Assembly: GCA_028023455.1 (NCBI GenBank)
Contig: JAQFVV010000288.1
Span: 62,001 to 126,000 of the forward strand
Reading direction: 5' to 3'
DNA length: 64,000 bases
DNA from: Epiperipatus broadwayi
Lineage: Eukaryota; Onychophora; Udeonychophora; Euonychophora; Peripatidae
The notes beneath the pieces are model-generated. The model was given only the letters and a program-made list of their open reading frames with translations, was not told the origin of the DNA and searched no databases. Both the position numbers and the translations under genes were made by a program. Shown one piece after another: positions 49,865 to 64,000 of this stretch; positions within the stretch are counted from its first letter, which is position 1; each line of letters opens with the position of its first letter.

Positions 49865-51074
49865 ATATATAAATAATATAGAAATATAATTGCTATGATT
49901 ACTTTTTTATGAATTTCTCATTTATTGACAAAAAACGCTGTGACAGTAAATCTATGGTTAAAGATTCATTTTAAACTGCAAACAACTCTTTGTTTGACTA
50001 ATTTTAACCACAAAAATTATTTAGGTTTGATAGCATTTAAACTCTGACCAATAGACTTCAAAAGGATTCGAATGATTTCAATTTTTTGAGAAGTCAACTC
50101 AAAAAGGGTTTTTAAATTTGTGAATTGTTCTCATTACCATTATGTCAGTAGAATGCCATATCAAAAACAACACAGTAGTTTTTTTTACAAGAATGGATTT
50201 CAATGAATTCAGTATAAAAGAAAAACTGTTAAATATTTTGTCCATGCAAAAGCTGATAAGAGATGAAAATATTCATATTTAAAAATTATTTGATAGAAAT
50301 TCATTTGCCTATATACAATAATAATTGCTAACCATACACCAAAAATATTGTCTTGTGACAATGGATTTATTTATCATTGTAAATAAGATAAATCATTGAA
50401 GAATCTTAAATTTTATGATTTCTTTATTCACTAGGATGTCTTCTGCATCAAAATATTATCATTTGAATTTATCAGTTCTGTTATTTTAAAATAATTAACA
50501 GCTTCATAGACAATACTTTATCATATCTACATTTTTAAAGCCATACTAAAGAGTTTTAATATCTCAAAGTAGATGTCATCTCGCCAATAGACATAATGTA
50601 GTTTACTAAAGAGAAAGCTATTGTAATTATTTTTAATCTATGGAAGATTAAGAATTGTCTTAATTAAAGAAATGGATTGCAATTATAATTCGGTGGATTC
50701 AGCTTTCCTCTTAGATATTTTATAATTGATAGAGAATTTACATAATAAACTCAGCCAATTAAATTTGAAATAATAAATTTTTTAAAAGCATTTAAAGCCA
50801 AAATGATATGAGTGTCTAAAATAAAAGAAGATTCTCTCACTACATTTGACAAGAGCGAAAAAAGTGGTTAGTGATACTAATTTTTATCCTAGCAATATTT
50901 ATTGGCCACCTTGAAAAAAACGTTTACAACAGTTTAACAATAAATAGCAAATATTTGCAATTCTTTAACCCATATCGTTCTTTTCTAAAACGTTTTGCTT
51001 AATAATATGCTATGACATATGGAAAAAAAACAGCTATAAGGTTTATATGCATATAATTTCAAGTTTTTTGTCTT
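49865..51074. other. Unannotated AT-rich DNA
   Basis: It starts with the ATAT that matches the left flank of element 2. No gene, RNA or repeat pair recognised. Confidence 0.5.
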
Positions 51075-51158
51075 GCATTGGTGGTCGAGAGGTCAGCGCG
51101 ACTGCCTTGCACTAGCAGGCAGTTGCCCGGGTTTGCGGGTTCGCGTCCCGGCCGATGC
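51075..51158 (+). tRNA. Class-II tRNA-like gene or pseudogene (Ser/Leu type shape)
   Basis: An 84-base sequence folds as a tRNA. The acceptor stem GCATTGG/CCGATGC has 7 pairs with one G-T. The D stem GTCG/CGAC encloses a loop with GG. The anticodon-region stem TGCCT/AGGCA encloses nine bases, which is unusual. A variable arm of about 14 bases follows, then the T arm GCGGG-TTCGCGT-CCCGG with one mismatch. Box A (TGGTCGAGAGGTCAGCG) and box B (GGTTCGCGTCC) are good and a T4 run lies at 51166-51169. The 9-base anticodon loop lacks the usual U before a clear anticodon, so this may be a pseudogene or the head of a SINE. Its GC content is far above the surroundings. Confidence 0.55.
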
Positions 51159-51165
51159 TATGACA

Positions 51166-51169
51166 CTTT
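51166..51169 (+). terminator. Possible RNA polymerase III terminator
   Basis: TTTT eight bases after the tRNA-like acceptor stem. T-runs are common in this AT-rich DNA, so the weight is small. Confidence 0.35.
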
Positions 51170-53848
51170 TAAAAAAAAATGAAGGTGTTTTACCTATCAG
51201 GCTGGAACATTAGAAGTATTTGTTCAAACAAAAGCCAAAAAAAAATTAAAGGATATATTTTAAAATTTTAAACAACATTAAATTGAAATCTTTCCATAGA
51301 TAAAAATTTCCAGAATCTATGTTGATTAAAACAAAAATTTACTTTTAAAAAATGTCGCTTATAAAATTAAATCGTTCTGTTTTTATATATCTAAGCAAAT
51401 AATTGATATCAATAATGAATATATTTAAAACGATAGACAAATCTCGATTTAATAATTTCAATCTTATTGATCGAATAAAAACATCATTTTACCCATCTTA
51501 TTATAAGAAAATGGCAAATTAAACGAAGTGGCAAAAATAACTTTGACATTGCAAATTTATTCCCTGTTTTTTACGTCTTTAAATGAATTTGAAAAAAAAA
51601 AATCTCATTGCGAGAAATTGTATTATTTTAATATTTTATAATTTTATTATTTAAAATCTTATTAATTTTAATATATGTAATAATGAAATAGTCATTTTCT
51701 TTTTGAGCATAGCTTCTATGTTTTTTTTCATTATCAAATGCCTTGTGTTTAAAATTAGATTGAGAATTCCTCGTCTATGTATTAGTAGCATTTTGTGAAA
51801 CTGAGATGATCTAGAATATTTAAGCATTATAAACAATACTCGCATTTTCGGCAAAATATAAAATAATTTTACTTCATTCATAGTTATATATTTTATCTAA
51901 CATTTTAATAAAATGCCATTTAATATGATATGAATTTTTGACAAAATATAATAAAATAGCATACTTTATTAGGGAATGGGAGCCAATATATCTCAAACTA
52001 ATTCAAAATATAAATACAAAAGACTTCAAAACACAACATCTTGAAGCTTAACACGACATGAAAAGAAAACTCTGTTTTCTGAGGAAACTTGGTGGCATTC
52101 AGTTAAAATGGAGAAAAACAAAATCGGGATTCTAGCCATAATTCTTCATCATTTTAAATTAAATGAGGATGGAGAAAAATTTTTGGATACCAACATTTAA
52201 TAATCTGCCAGTAGTAGCGAGTTACTTTGAATAATATGCACATTTTATACTTTGTCTAAATTAAATTAGTGATAAAATAATTAGAAAAGAATATAAAGAA
52301 TATTATTTCATACACTGTCTACATGTTTAGGCATTGTATATAATACATTTCTTTTACAAGTTCATTATGAGATATCTGAAGTAAAAATATATTTATACGA
52401 AACCGTGCGCATGTTAAACTATTTTCTTTATCAAAGTAAATTCTGAAAGTTTTTTTTTTTAAAAAAAAATAAGCCTTTACTAGCATACATTTATTGGTAA
52501 AAAGGAATAATTTATGTAAATCAATAATTATTTATCCAGTGCAGTATCAATCTGTGACCATTCAGAAAGAATAAACATTCATCCCATGGTCTGTTTATTA
52601 TACTACATCAATTTTACATGTACAATTTAGTATAAACACTAACGTTTCAAGTAGTATTGATCTCTTCTTTTCTTAAGGGGTGACAAGTGAGAGTTTAGCA
52701 TGAGGAATTTTCAACTGCTTTTGTAAATTCAGCTCTAAACAATTGTATTATTCTCTCCAAAACAATAGTTAAGATAGACTTTTATGGTCTTATCTATGAG
52801 GGTTCTCCTGATTTTTCCATTTTTTCTTTGCCTTTTGGGGGCAAGATTAATAAGCAGTTTCCAAACATGTATCAGCAATTCCAAAATGCTTGTAACCTAT
52901 ATTTTAAAATTATTCTTAAAAAAATGGAATATTCAGAAAGATTCTCATAATTAATTATTTAAAAAAACATCTTACTTTTGAAAGAATATCCTAGGTTTTT
53001 AAACAGCAGCATCCACAAATTTGAAAATCAATCGGGACCACTTTATATTTTGGATTGTCGAAGATTAGATAGAAGTAAATGAAAAACACAAATATTATAT
53101 TCTGTAGTAACCTATATATTATGATGAAGCATAAATGTATTTTTAAAAAAATATGCTAGTCGGTTAGAATGTAATTTTAAATTCATTTCATATGCAGAAT
53201 CTAAAAGACAATAAGAATAATTTCTATATTATATTGTTAATAGTTAATAGCATATTCGGAAAAGCAGATTAATATTATTTAAATATTGTAATCTGTATTA
53301 GCCTTTCATTGTCACAATAGATTTATTTAGATTAACAACATAGTTGGTTTAAAACATCATATTAATCTTGGCATGGCATTAACTCATCAAAAGATTCACT
53401 GAGGAATATTTTTTTTGCCAGACTGTCAATCCTTGGAAAGGAGCATTGAAGTAGAAAATAGAATAATCTGCTCTATCATTAAGTATTTATTTACTTGTGT
53501 AGAATTATAACGCATGAATGTTTTCTTAAAAAATATTATAATAAGTCAGAACATCACTTTACATTCGGTTATCCTTTTTTCAAATCTAAATGTCAATGAC
53601 GAATAAGAAAGCAACATTTGAAGAAGTGAAAAGTGAATGATATCTTCAAATACTGTATTCCATACTCTACTTACCATTATTATAACAGATGAATACGTTT
53701 ACATAAGCGTAAACAGAGTTTGAATTTTTCTAAAAGTATTTAACCAATCAAATACCTGTTATAATTAAGTAACGTCCAAATTTAACTGCAAGAAAAAAGA
53801 CATTATTACAAACATTCAGAAAAATAACTGTGCGCATATATATATAAT
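51170..53848. other. Unannotated AT-rich DNA
   Basis: About 2.7 kb with no recognised gene, repeat pair or RNA. The minus-strand frame 51651-51881 is not recognisable. Confidence 0.5.
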
Positions 53849-54405
53849 AAGTCTCCCATAACAATTTTAAAATGTCGTTTTCTCTGATCAAAAGACTTTT
53901 GTACATCTATATAAAAATTATCTGCTACTTCAACACTATGAGAATTTGTTAGGGCATAAACCTGAATTATTTGCACTTGGTATCGACTATTAAGTTGTAT
54001 AACTAATCTTGCCACTCTGTCCAATACACCATCAATCTCCACAATGTTGTTCTGCCACTTTTTATTTATAATGAATCCTACTCCACTTGTAGTTCCAATA
54101 TTTGTGTCTTTGTAATAAAGTACATGTCCACTTTTCAAATCAATTGTCTCTACACCCTTTTTTCTAACTTTACAAAGTCCAATAATGTCCCATTTAATAT
54201 AAGACGGTTCTTCTTCTAATTGTTGGCATCTTCCTTCACTTAAAAGTTAGCTGCAGTTGTAAGGACCTAAATAAAAGTCGTCATCAAATGGCAGCGTGGG
54301 TCGGCAATGAGGGGATTCTCAGCACCCTCCGCCTTCGGCCACCAACCGCTGTCTTGATTGGTGACTTTACAGCCTCTTGGGAATAAGGGCCATGATTTAT
54401 TTTTG
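53849..54405 (-). pseudogene. Inverted 5' part of the LINE: 5' UTR and endonuclease N-terminus
   Basis: Minus strand. A GC-richer 5' untranslated stretch (about 54405-54295) is followed by decayed N-terminal codons. A frame from 54138 then contains SGHVLYYKDTNIGTTSGVGF, VARLVIQLNSRYQVQIIQVY and HFKIVMGD. These are APE-type endonuclease blocks. The frame leaves homology at 53849, the inversion breakpoint. The residues after MGD in the open frame are flanking sequence. Confidence 0.75.
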
Positions 54406-54430
54406 TCTGTCATAATTGTATGTGCTAGAA

Positions 54431-56808
54431 TTGATAAACAAATAAAAGTTGAAAGTGCTATAGGTAATTTTGGTTATGGTAATAGAAATGAGAGAGGACA
54501 TAGACTTGTGTAGTTTTCAGAAAAAGAAAAACTTTATATTATGATTTTTTTTTGAGAAAAATGTTAAAACGTAATGGACATGGAAGTATCCAATTGAAGG
54601 TACAGCAGAAATGGATTATATTTCGACTAACATAAAATACTCATTTCAAGACTGTAATGTTCTTAATAAAGTTAACACAGGAAGTGATCATCGATTAGTA
54701 AGGGGTAAGATACATGTTAATGTAAAACTAGAGACAAAAATTATTAAGAAAAACTATATTTACAGTTGATATTCCTAATCTTCAGAAACATTCTAATGAA
54801 TTTAAATTAGAACTTTAAATTGGTTTCAAGTATTAGTTGATTTTGAACATGATTCAGATTTGAATGAAATTAATATTAAAATAATTGATACACTTTTAAA
54901 AACTGCAACAAAGATAGCTGGTAGAAAGAAGCAGCAATTGACCAATAAAATTTCTCCTGAGACTAGGGAATTTATGAAGAAAAGAAGGAATATGAAGATA
55001 AACAAAAATGATGCACTAAAAAAGAATTGAATATCTTGAATTTTGTAAAATGGTGCGGAAAAGAGTTGAAAATGATATAAGAAAGTATAACTGTGAACTA
55101 ACAAGGAAAGCTGTAGAAGAAAATAAATGTCTCAAGAATGTAAAGCAACATTTTGGTATTAGTAGAAAATGTATATCGGTAATAAGAAAAAAAGATGGAA
55201 TTATTACTAAAAAGAGAGATCACATCATGAAATAGGTAGAAGACTTTTATCAAAAATTAAATTGTAATAAAGAACAAGTACTTCCTATATCTATTACATC
55301 TTCCGAATTGCCCACAATTTTAAATAAAGAAGGGAGACATGCAATTAAATGTATGAAGAAAGTGCAGGCTCCAGTTAATGATGGAATTATAATTGATATA
55401 TTAAAAGAAGCATGTGAAGAAATAGCAATTTTTTTAGCAAAGTTATATACCAAATGTCTAAATGATAAAGATGTACCAGACGGTTGGAAGAATGCAGTAA
55501 TAATATTAATTTTTAAAAAAGGTGATAAAGAAGATATTAAAAATTACAGACCTATCAGCCTTTTATCAGTTTTATACAAAATTTTTACCAAGATAATTAC
55601 AACTTGTCTACAGAAAACATTGGATTTCCGCAAAACAAGAGAGCAACTGGATTTAAAAGTGGTTTTAGTACAGTAGTTCATGTCCAGGTACTGAAAAAAT
55701 TTATAGAAAGGACAAATCAATATGAGTTTCCATTATGTTTTGGATTTGTAGATTATGAAAGGGAATTTGTTTCTATAAACATTTCTTCAGTGATTAAAGC
55801 ATTGGATCATCAAGTTATAGATCCGGAATATTGTCATGTTTTAAAGAATATTTATAAAAATGCAACAGCAACAATTAGATTATATAACGATACTGGAAAA
55901 GTCAACATTGAGAAGAGTGTAAGACAAGATGACTCTATATCTCCAAAACTTTTTACAGCAATGCTACAATAAGTATTTTTTGGATTAAAATGGGTAGCTA
56001 AAGAAGTGAAAGTAAATGGAGATTATTTAAGTAATTTAGATTTTGCAGATGATGTAGTTGTTTTTGCAAATAATGCTTCAGAGCTGCAGGAAATGTTGCA
56101 GGAATTATCAAATGACAGAAAGACTAAAGATAAATATTTAAAAGACTAAAGTAATGTTTAATCGATTTGCTCAAAATGTGAAAATAAAGATTGATTACGA
56201 TAAATTAGAAGAAGTTAACAGTTACAAATACCTTGGTCAGATTATTAATACAGATGGAAACATAATGGAGGAAATTAATAATAGAATTAAACTTGGTTGG
56301 AGTGCTATTGGTAGAAATAACTTGATACTAAAAGGAAATATGCCTATATAGTTGAAAAGGAAAGTTTTTAACAAATGTGTTTTATTAGTTCTTACTTATG
56401 GATCTAAGACTTGGACACTTAATAGAAGAGCAATACAGATACTTCAGACCACTCAAAGATGTATGGAAAGATGTATGTGGGGAGTAACAAGAAGAGATAG
56501 AGAATGCAATATATGAGTAAGAGAACAAATAGGTGTTACTCCCCTCATTGAAAAACATAAAAGATTGAAGTGGAGTTGGGCTGGACATATTGCTAGAAGA
56601 GATGATAGTAGATGGACAATTAAAATCTTAAACTGTATTCCAAAAGATCGTAAAAGACCCAGAAAGAGTCCACATGTGAGATGGATGGATGAAATAAGAA
56701 AGTGTGCAGGGTGATAAGGAGAAGAGAAGCTAAACATCGGAGAAGTTGGATTGAACTTGGAGAGATCTTCATCCTGCAGTAAATTGATAATGGTTGATGA
56801 TGATGATA
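54431..56808 (+). pseudogene. Remainder of the 5'-inverted LINE: endonuclease end and reverse transcriptase
   Basis: Plus strand, several frames. It resumes at ARIDKQIK of the endonuclease, then GSDHRLVRGK (54690s), a Lys-rich linker, RT motifs NYRPISLLSVLYKIF (about 55540), FGFVDYERE (55740), the equivalent of the RQG motif as RQDDSISPKLF (55920) and FADDVVVFAN (56045), and the C-terminal YLGQIINTDGN with RLKWSWAGHIARRDD. Frameshifts (for example near 55650) and stops (55235, 55970, 56349) disable it. RTs of this class copy their own RNA at a nick made by the endonuclease. Confidence 0.8.
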
Positions 56809-56853
56809 TTTATAGAAGATTTGAACTCAGTCTTTCAAATTTCTTTCAACAAT

Positions 56854-56909
56854 CCACACTATCGCATATCACTGATACACATGTGTATCAATGATATGAG
56901 ATAGTGTGG
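56854..56909. repeat. 56-bp near-perfect palindrome
   Basis: CCACACTATC...GATACACATGTGTATC...GATAGTGTGG, with the centre at 56881/56882 and no spacer. A few mismatches lie in the middle of the arms. It lies between two LINE copies. Confidence 0.85.
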
Positions 56910-56970
56910 ATAGTTCTGAGTTCCAATCCCATATATTTACAATGAGGCTCCAGGTATATGAAGAGTGCCT

Positions 56971-60060
<3,090 letters not shown>

Positions 60061-60555
60061 CTCCTAAATGATTTCTATATGTGTGTTTTTATGTGAAAAT
60101 TTTCTTATATGAGGTTTTTTATGTAAAGATTGGTTACATGGATGTTTAATATCTGTGTTTAATTGGTTTATAGATAAATAATTAGTTATAAATTATTGTA
60201 CTTTGCACTAACTATAATTTTTAAAATGTATAAGTATTTTAGTTTTTAATGAATATTAATGTGAGCACAGCTATTTTTTGTGTGTGAGCATAGTTTAATT
60301 TTTCTATGTATGCACATATGTATTTTTTAATTTTGGATTTTTTATTTTTATATTTATTGTAATTTAAATAGAAGTTAAGCTTGATTAGGAGGGAATGTAG
60401 TTTTTTTTTTTTTTTTGTTTGAATTTTGTCATTGATTGGGTAGATATTCTGTGTTAGATTTTGTGACCAATCAGGGGGGTTTTGTTAAATTTTTAATCTT
60501 TTACCAAATCTGTAATTTTTGATTATCGCCATTTTACTGTGTATTTTTTTTCTTT

Positions 60556-60584
60556 CTGATGAAAACCAGTCCTCTGGTTGAAAT
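60556..60584 (+). ncRNA. Hammerhead-like ribozyme core motif
   Basis: CTGATGA (60556-60562), a perfect 6-bp stem AACCAG/CTGGTT with loop TCCT, then GAAAT. This fits the hammerhead core CUGANGA - stem II - GAAA better than the other copies. It lies at the 3' end of the second PLE tail, as expected for the family. Activity cannot be judged; the sequence needed for stem I upstream was not resolved. Confidence 0.5.
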
Positions 60585-60627
60585 ATTATATTATTTATTG
60601 GATTTATAAGTCTTTATTTTTTTGTTT

Positions 60628-60716
60628 ATATATATATATACTTTATCCCTTAAAGATTTATATATATATTTATATATATATATACTTTATCCCTTAAAGA
60701 TTTTATATATATTTAG
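60628..60716. repeat. Two-copy tandem repeat, about 47 bp
   Basis: TATATACTTTATCCCTTAAAG followed by ATTTATATATAT occurs at about 60634 and again at about 60682, separated by TA-rich sequence. Confidence 0.8.
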
Positions 60717-62345
60717 ATGATGACATATTTAGATGGTGTGTGTAAAAAAAAGAAAAATAAAATAAAAATTATAAATAAAAAATAAATAATTTAAACAACA
60801 AATATTTGCTGCCAGTATGAAATAAAATAAGAAATATGTAAGAAAATATGTAAATGTTGATGGATAAACAGATTATTAAACATCGCCTAAGATTATCAAT
60901 AATTAAATGTGTTCTTATTTGGTTATTGAAAACAACTGTATCTAACCTTTAAAGTAAAAAATGAATAATATACACTAAAAAAAATACAATTTCATATAAT
61001 TATAATTAAATTTATATTCTATCTTTACCCTTAGTATTAAATAAAAACTAAAACAATAAAGTCAATTACTCAAGGCTTTAATAGGTTTATAAATATAGAT
61101 GATACTATTAAGCTTGACTACAGGTTGAGATTGTTGATTGTTAAAGGGTTGATTGTTACTAGTAATAGACAAACAACAGCAGCTGATTGAGATGAAAAGT
61201 AAAAAGCTGATATTCTTTTAATGAAATTAAACTTTTTCACAAATGTCTTTAAAAATAAATTTCCTGAAATTTTAAAAATATTAATATTAATAGAGATCTT
61301 CATCGAAGTATATAAATTAAACAGTAGCTTTCCAGCAAATGAAGTAGAGATGTGGGAAAGATATTAGGATTTTGACTGTGAAATCTAAATTGGAAAAACT
61401 TATGTTTGGCTAAAAAAATCTCTGAGACAGTCTTCTGATTAGTAAAAAAATAATGGAGGTAGTCACACAAATATTTTAATAACAGTTTCGGTAAACATTT
61501 AATTCTTTATAAAGGAAATTAGCTTCAAATACATAGAAAACCATGTGGAGTTGTGTGTAACATGGCCTATATGAATATTTTTCATCAAGGAGGGTATTAA
61601 ATGTTATAATCACTAAACTTTATATGTAAATGAAACTGAGTAGCTATCCAAATCATTCCACTGTCAGCAAACCATTGTGATTGCAAATATTTTTTTATTT
61701 AAATATAAAAAGATATTTTTTTTATTTAGTTTTGTGATAACGCACGATATTTATACTTTAGGGCAGATTATTCAGGAGACAGTATTTTAATGCTATCAAA
61801 ATTGCTGTATTAAGTAATTCTTTCAATGAAGTAACTTTTATTTAAATGTCTTAATTTATATAAAAATAAATATTATTATAAATATCTGTGATAGCCAGGC
61901 ACATACGCTTGATACAGCTAGCCGTACTTACAGCTAATACAAGGCCGCTTGATGGCATTGCACAGTAATATTATGGCCTGTTTTGTGCTTCACAATACTT
62001 TATGCCAATTTGCACAATTGACAGTTGGCTATCGTATCATATTATCATGTTACGGTGTTTGTATTTTAAGTGGACATATTTTTTTCAATGTCGAGTACAT
62101 AGTATTTTAATTTGTACTTGAATCACATAATCTGAATTACTAAGAATTGTCGCATCATCCTTTCCTACACAACTTGAAATGTGGAAAATATCGGCAAAAG
62201 GGCCCAACATGATTTCCCAGATATAACTAGCAAAGTCACATTTTCGAAAGTAAATGTACAGAGAAATAGTGATCCGACTGTTATTATGCTAAAAAAAAGA
62301 TTTGTTTTCCAGAAAGCAATAAAGAAAAGAGATAAAAGTTATTTT
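60717..62345. other. Unannotated AT-rich DNA
   Basis: No recognised gene or repeat pair. The 60-codon plus frame 62181-62363 (starting MENIGKRAQHDFPDITSKV) is Lys-rich, has no motif I know and no splice context. It could be a gene relic or chance. Confidence 0.45.
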
Positions 62346-62760
62346 GGTGTAGAAGAAGAATAAACAAAAACCAAAAAAAAGTCAACAAGATTTCATTAAA
62401 AAAGGCTTGAAAAACAAGGTGTGATTGTTTTTAAATTTTGTTTTGAAAAACCAAAAACCAAAAAAAAAAGTAGAACAAGATTTTATTTTTAAAAAAAGTT
62501 AATACAAATACTCAAAATTAAAAAGTTTTTTTTTTTAAAAAATAACATAAAAAATTTAAAGATATAGTAGAAAAATAAAAGGCATGGAAACAAAAAAGGT
62601 GAGATTGTTTTTATTTTTTTGTTTTGAAAAACCAAAGAAATGTTGAACAAGATTTTATTAAAAAAACAAAAAAAGTAGAAGATTTTATTAAAACAAATTT
62701 TAAAAATAAAAATAAATAATATATCTTTTTATTTTGTTTGGTTTTATTAATAAAATAAAA
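62346..62760. repeat. Degenerate A/T-run repeats
   Basis: Words such as GAAAAACCAAA, AACAAGATTTTATT and GGTG(T/A)GATTGTTTTT recur at about 62380-62480 and 62590-62690, suggesting an imperfect duplication with a period near 180 bp. It is low complexity, so the unit length is approximate. Confidence 0.4.
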
Positions 62761-62968
62761 GTCTTGGTCCGGTAACTTTACATTTGATTGTTTTTTCCCA
62801 AAAACAACGCCATCAGGCTTCGTGCCTGGCTAACAAAAGAATACCAATTTTTTTTTAAAAAAATATTTTTTTCTTATAATAATTACACAACTTGTGAGAA
62901 TGTTGCACAATTTTCATATAGTAGATAATGATATAGGTCTTTTTTATAAATACAAGTATAGCTTAATA

Positions 62969-63045
62969 GGATTAGCTCAGTGGTTGTGTGCTGCACTCTG
63001 AAACATGACAACCTAGGACTGATTGTTTTGCAATAAAGGCATTTG
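62969..63045 (+). tRNA. tRNA-like relic (box A clear, box B degraded)
   Basis: GGATTAGCTCAGTGGTTGTGTG is a good D-arm/box A. About 40 bases on, AGGACTGATTGTT is a decayed box B-like word. The cloverleaf cannot be closed. Most likely a SINE head or pseudo-tRNA. Confidence 0.35.
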
Positions 63046-64000
63046 AGTATGACTATCACCATCATTTGTACTAATCAGAAAAGAATTTCTCTGAGCCAAA
63101 TTTATGTTTTTTTAAGTTTCTATTAAAAATAAATTAAAGATAGAATATTAATTTAGTTACAATTATATCAAATATGTTTTTCTGATGTATATAAATTTAT
63201 TTACTTTAAATTTTAATAAGAGTTTGATTCCAATAAAGAATTAAGCATGCATTTAATTATTGATAATCATATGTAATATTTAACTAAGAATTTATACATC
63301 AACATTTACATATTATTAATAATTATTTGTTGAACTATTTCCAAAATCTAATAATAAAAAGGGAATGTCTTTACAAAAACGTTTACCTTGTTTAAACCTT
63401 CTATATATTAAAATAGTACACATATTAGAATTTAATATACCGGTTCAAATGGTATTATTCTTTACATGTAGCCTCACCAGTGATGTTGTAATCATAGAAA
63501 TCGACCCAGCACAATTACATTTTTAAATATTAAAATTTAAGGTAACTCTCTATCCAACCCAGTTATTTTGCAAATGGCAACGGTCATTTGAAATTTTTAA
63601 TACTTACTTATAAACATCCTCCTGATTTCTTCAATTTTTTAAGAGTAAGGTTAATTATTGACTTCCAGAAATTATATGCCCAAACTCTGGAATTACTTAT
63701 GCACTTATTTGCCATATCCATGTGAGAAACTTCTTTGAATTTTTTTCTTTATACTTTTTTTCTCTATCTAATATTTTGTTTTCCCAGAACACACTAAGAG
63801 GAATTTTTAATATCTAGAAACCTAAGCTCGGGATGCTGAAAAATCTATAAAACCAAATGAATATGATAGAATGCATATTGGTGAGAGCCATAAAACCATT
63901 GAAAAGCTTTGAAAGAGGATATACTGATGATAAGAAAACAGAAAAAAATACATAACCAAAATAAGTGACTATAAATGTTTCAACGAATGTATGTTTGCTG
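63046..64000. other. Unannotated AT-rich DNA
   Basis: No gene, repeat pair or RNA recognised to the window end. Confidence 0.5.

Larger units (their letters stand above)
53849..56808 (+). mobile_element. RTE-like LINE with 5' inversion (twin-priming structure)
   Basis: The first part (about 53849-54405) encodes the 5' end of the LINE on the minus strand and stops at the codons for VMGD of the endonuclease. The rest (from about 54431) is on the plus strand and resumes with the codons that follow, NARI. Only two or three bases of the element are missing between the two parts, as judged against the copy at 57066. An inverted 5' segment joined to the intact remainder is the known mark of twin priming during LINE insertion. 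The 3' end has TGATGATGATGA (near 56796-56808), a simple-repeat tail typical of RTE elements. Confidence 0.8.

Overview
This is a very AT-rich window of nuclear DNA from an animal, most likely an invertebrate. An arthropod is plausible but cannot be shown from this sequence. The evidence is a relic of the metazoan/eukaryotic TFIID subunit TAF12, APE-type RTE-like LINEs, Penelope-like elements (PLEs) with GIY-YIG domains, a ZBED5/FAM200-type hAT transposon, Gypsy-like LTR elements, long (TA)n tracts and tRNA-like sequences. No intact cellular gene was found. Almost everything recognisable is mobile DNA or its decay.

Layout. 1-8555 is a plus-strand LTR retrotransposon cut by the window edge. 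It has long direct repeats at both ends, a 5' leader holding a tandem array of covarying hairpins (about 1.86-3.13 kb), a gag gene broken by one stop, a C-rich tract and no pol. 9987-10073 (minus) is a candidate short initial coding exon. 10691-11299 is a 0.6 kb inverted repeat. 11364-17991 is an older minus-strand gag-only LTR element. 18118-21391 is a third LTR pair around a scrap of Gypsy integrase C-terminus. 23374-24565 is a 5'-truncated PLE ending in a hammerhead-like motif. 29176-30690 is an RTE-like LINE fragment (minus).

31096-34241 is an intronless, decayed TAF12 copy split by a hAT transposon (31237-33905), with a recognisable 8-bp target-site duplication. 34961-35157 is a perfect 90-bp-arm hairpin built from PLE-type terminal sequence. 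36503-36689 is a MITE flanked by TA. 41096-49864 is a complete young minus-strand gag-only LTR element with LTRs of about 2.6 and 3.4 kb, TG...CA ends and an intact 373-residue gag. 51075-51158 is a class-II tRNA-like sequence. 53849-56808 is one RTE-like LINE insertion with a 5' inversion (twin-priming signature). 57066-59665 is a second, better preserved LINE with four in-frame stops and no frameshift. 59758-60600 is a second PLE tail with a hammerhead-like motif. The rest is AT-rich DNA with microsatellites and small repeats.

The most unusual aspects are the repeated occurrence of LTR elements that keep gag but lack pol (three in 50 kb), the covarying hairpin array in one leader, and the transposon-in-retrocopy history of the TAF12 relic. 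All assignments rest on reading the sequence and translations by eye; no database search was run.
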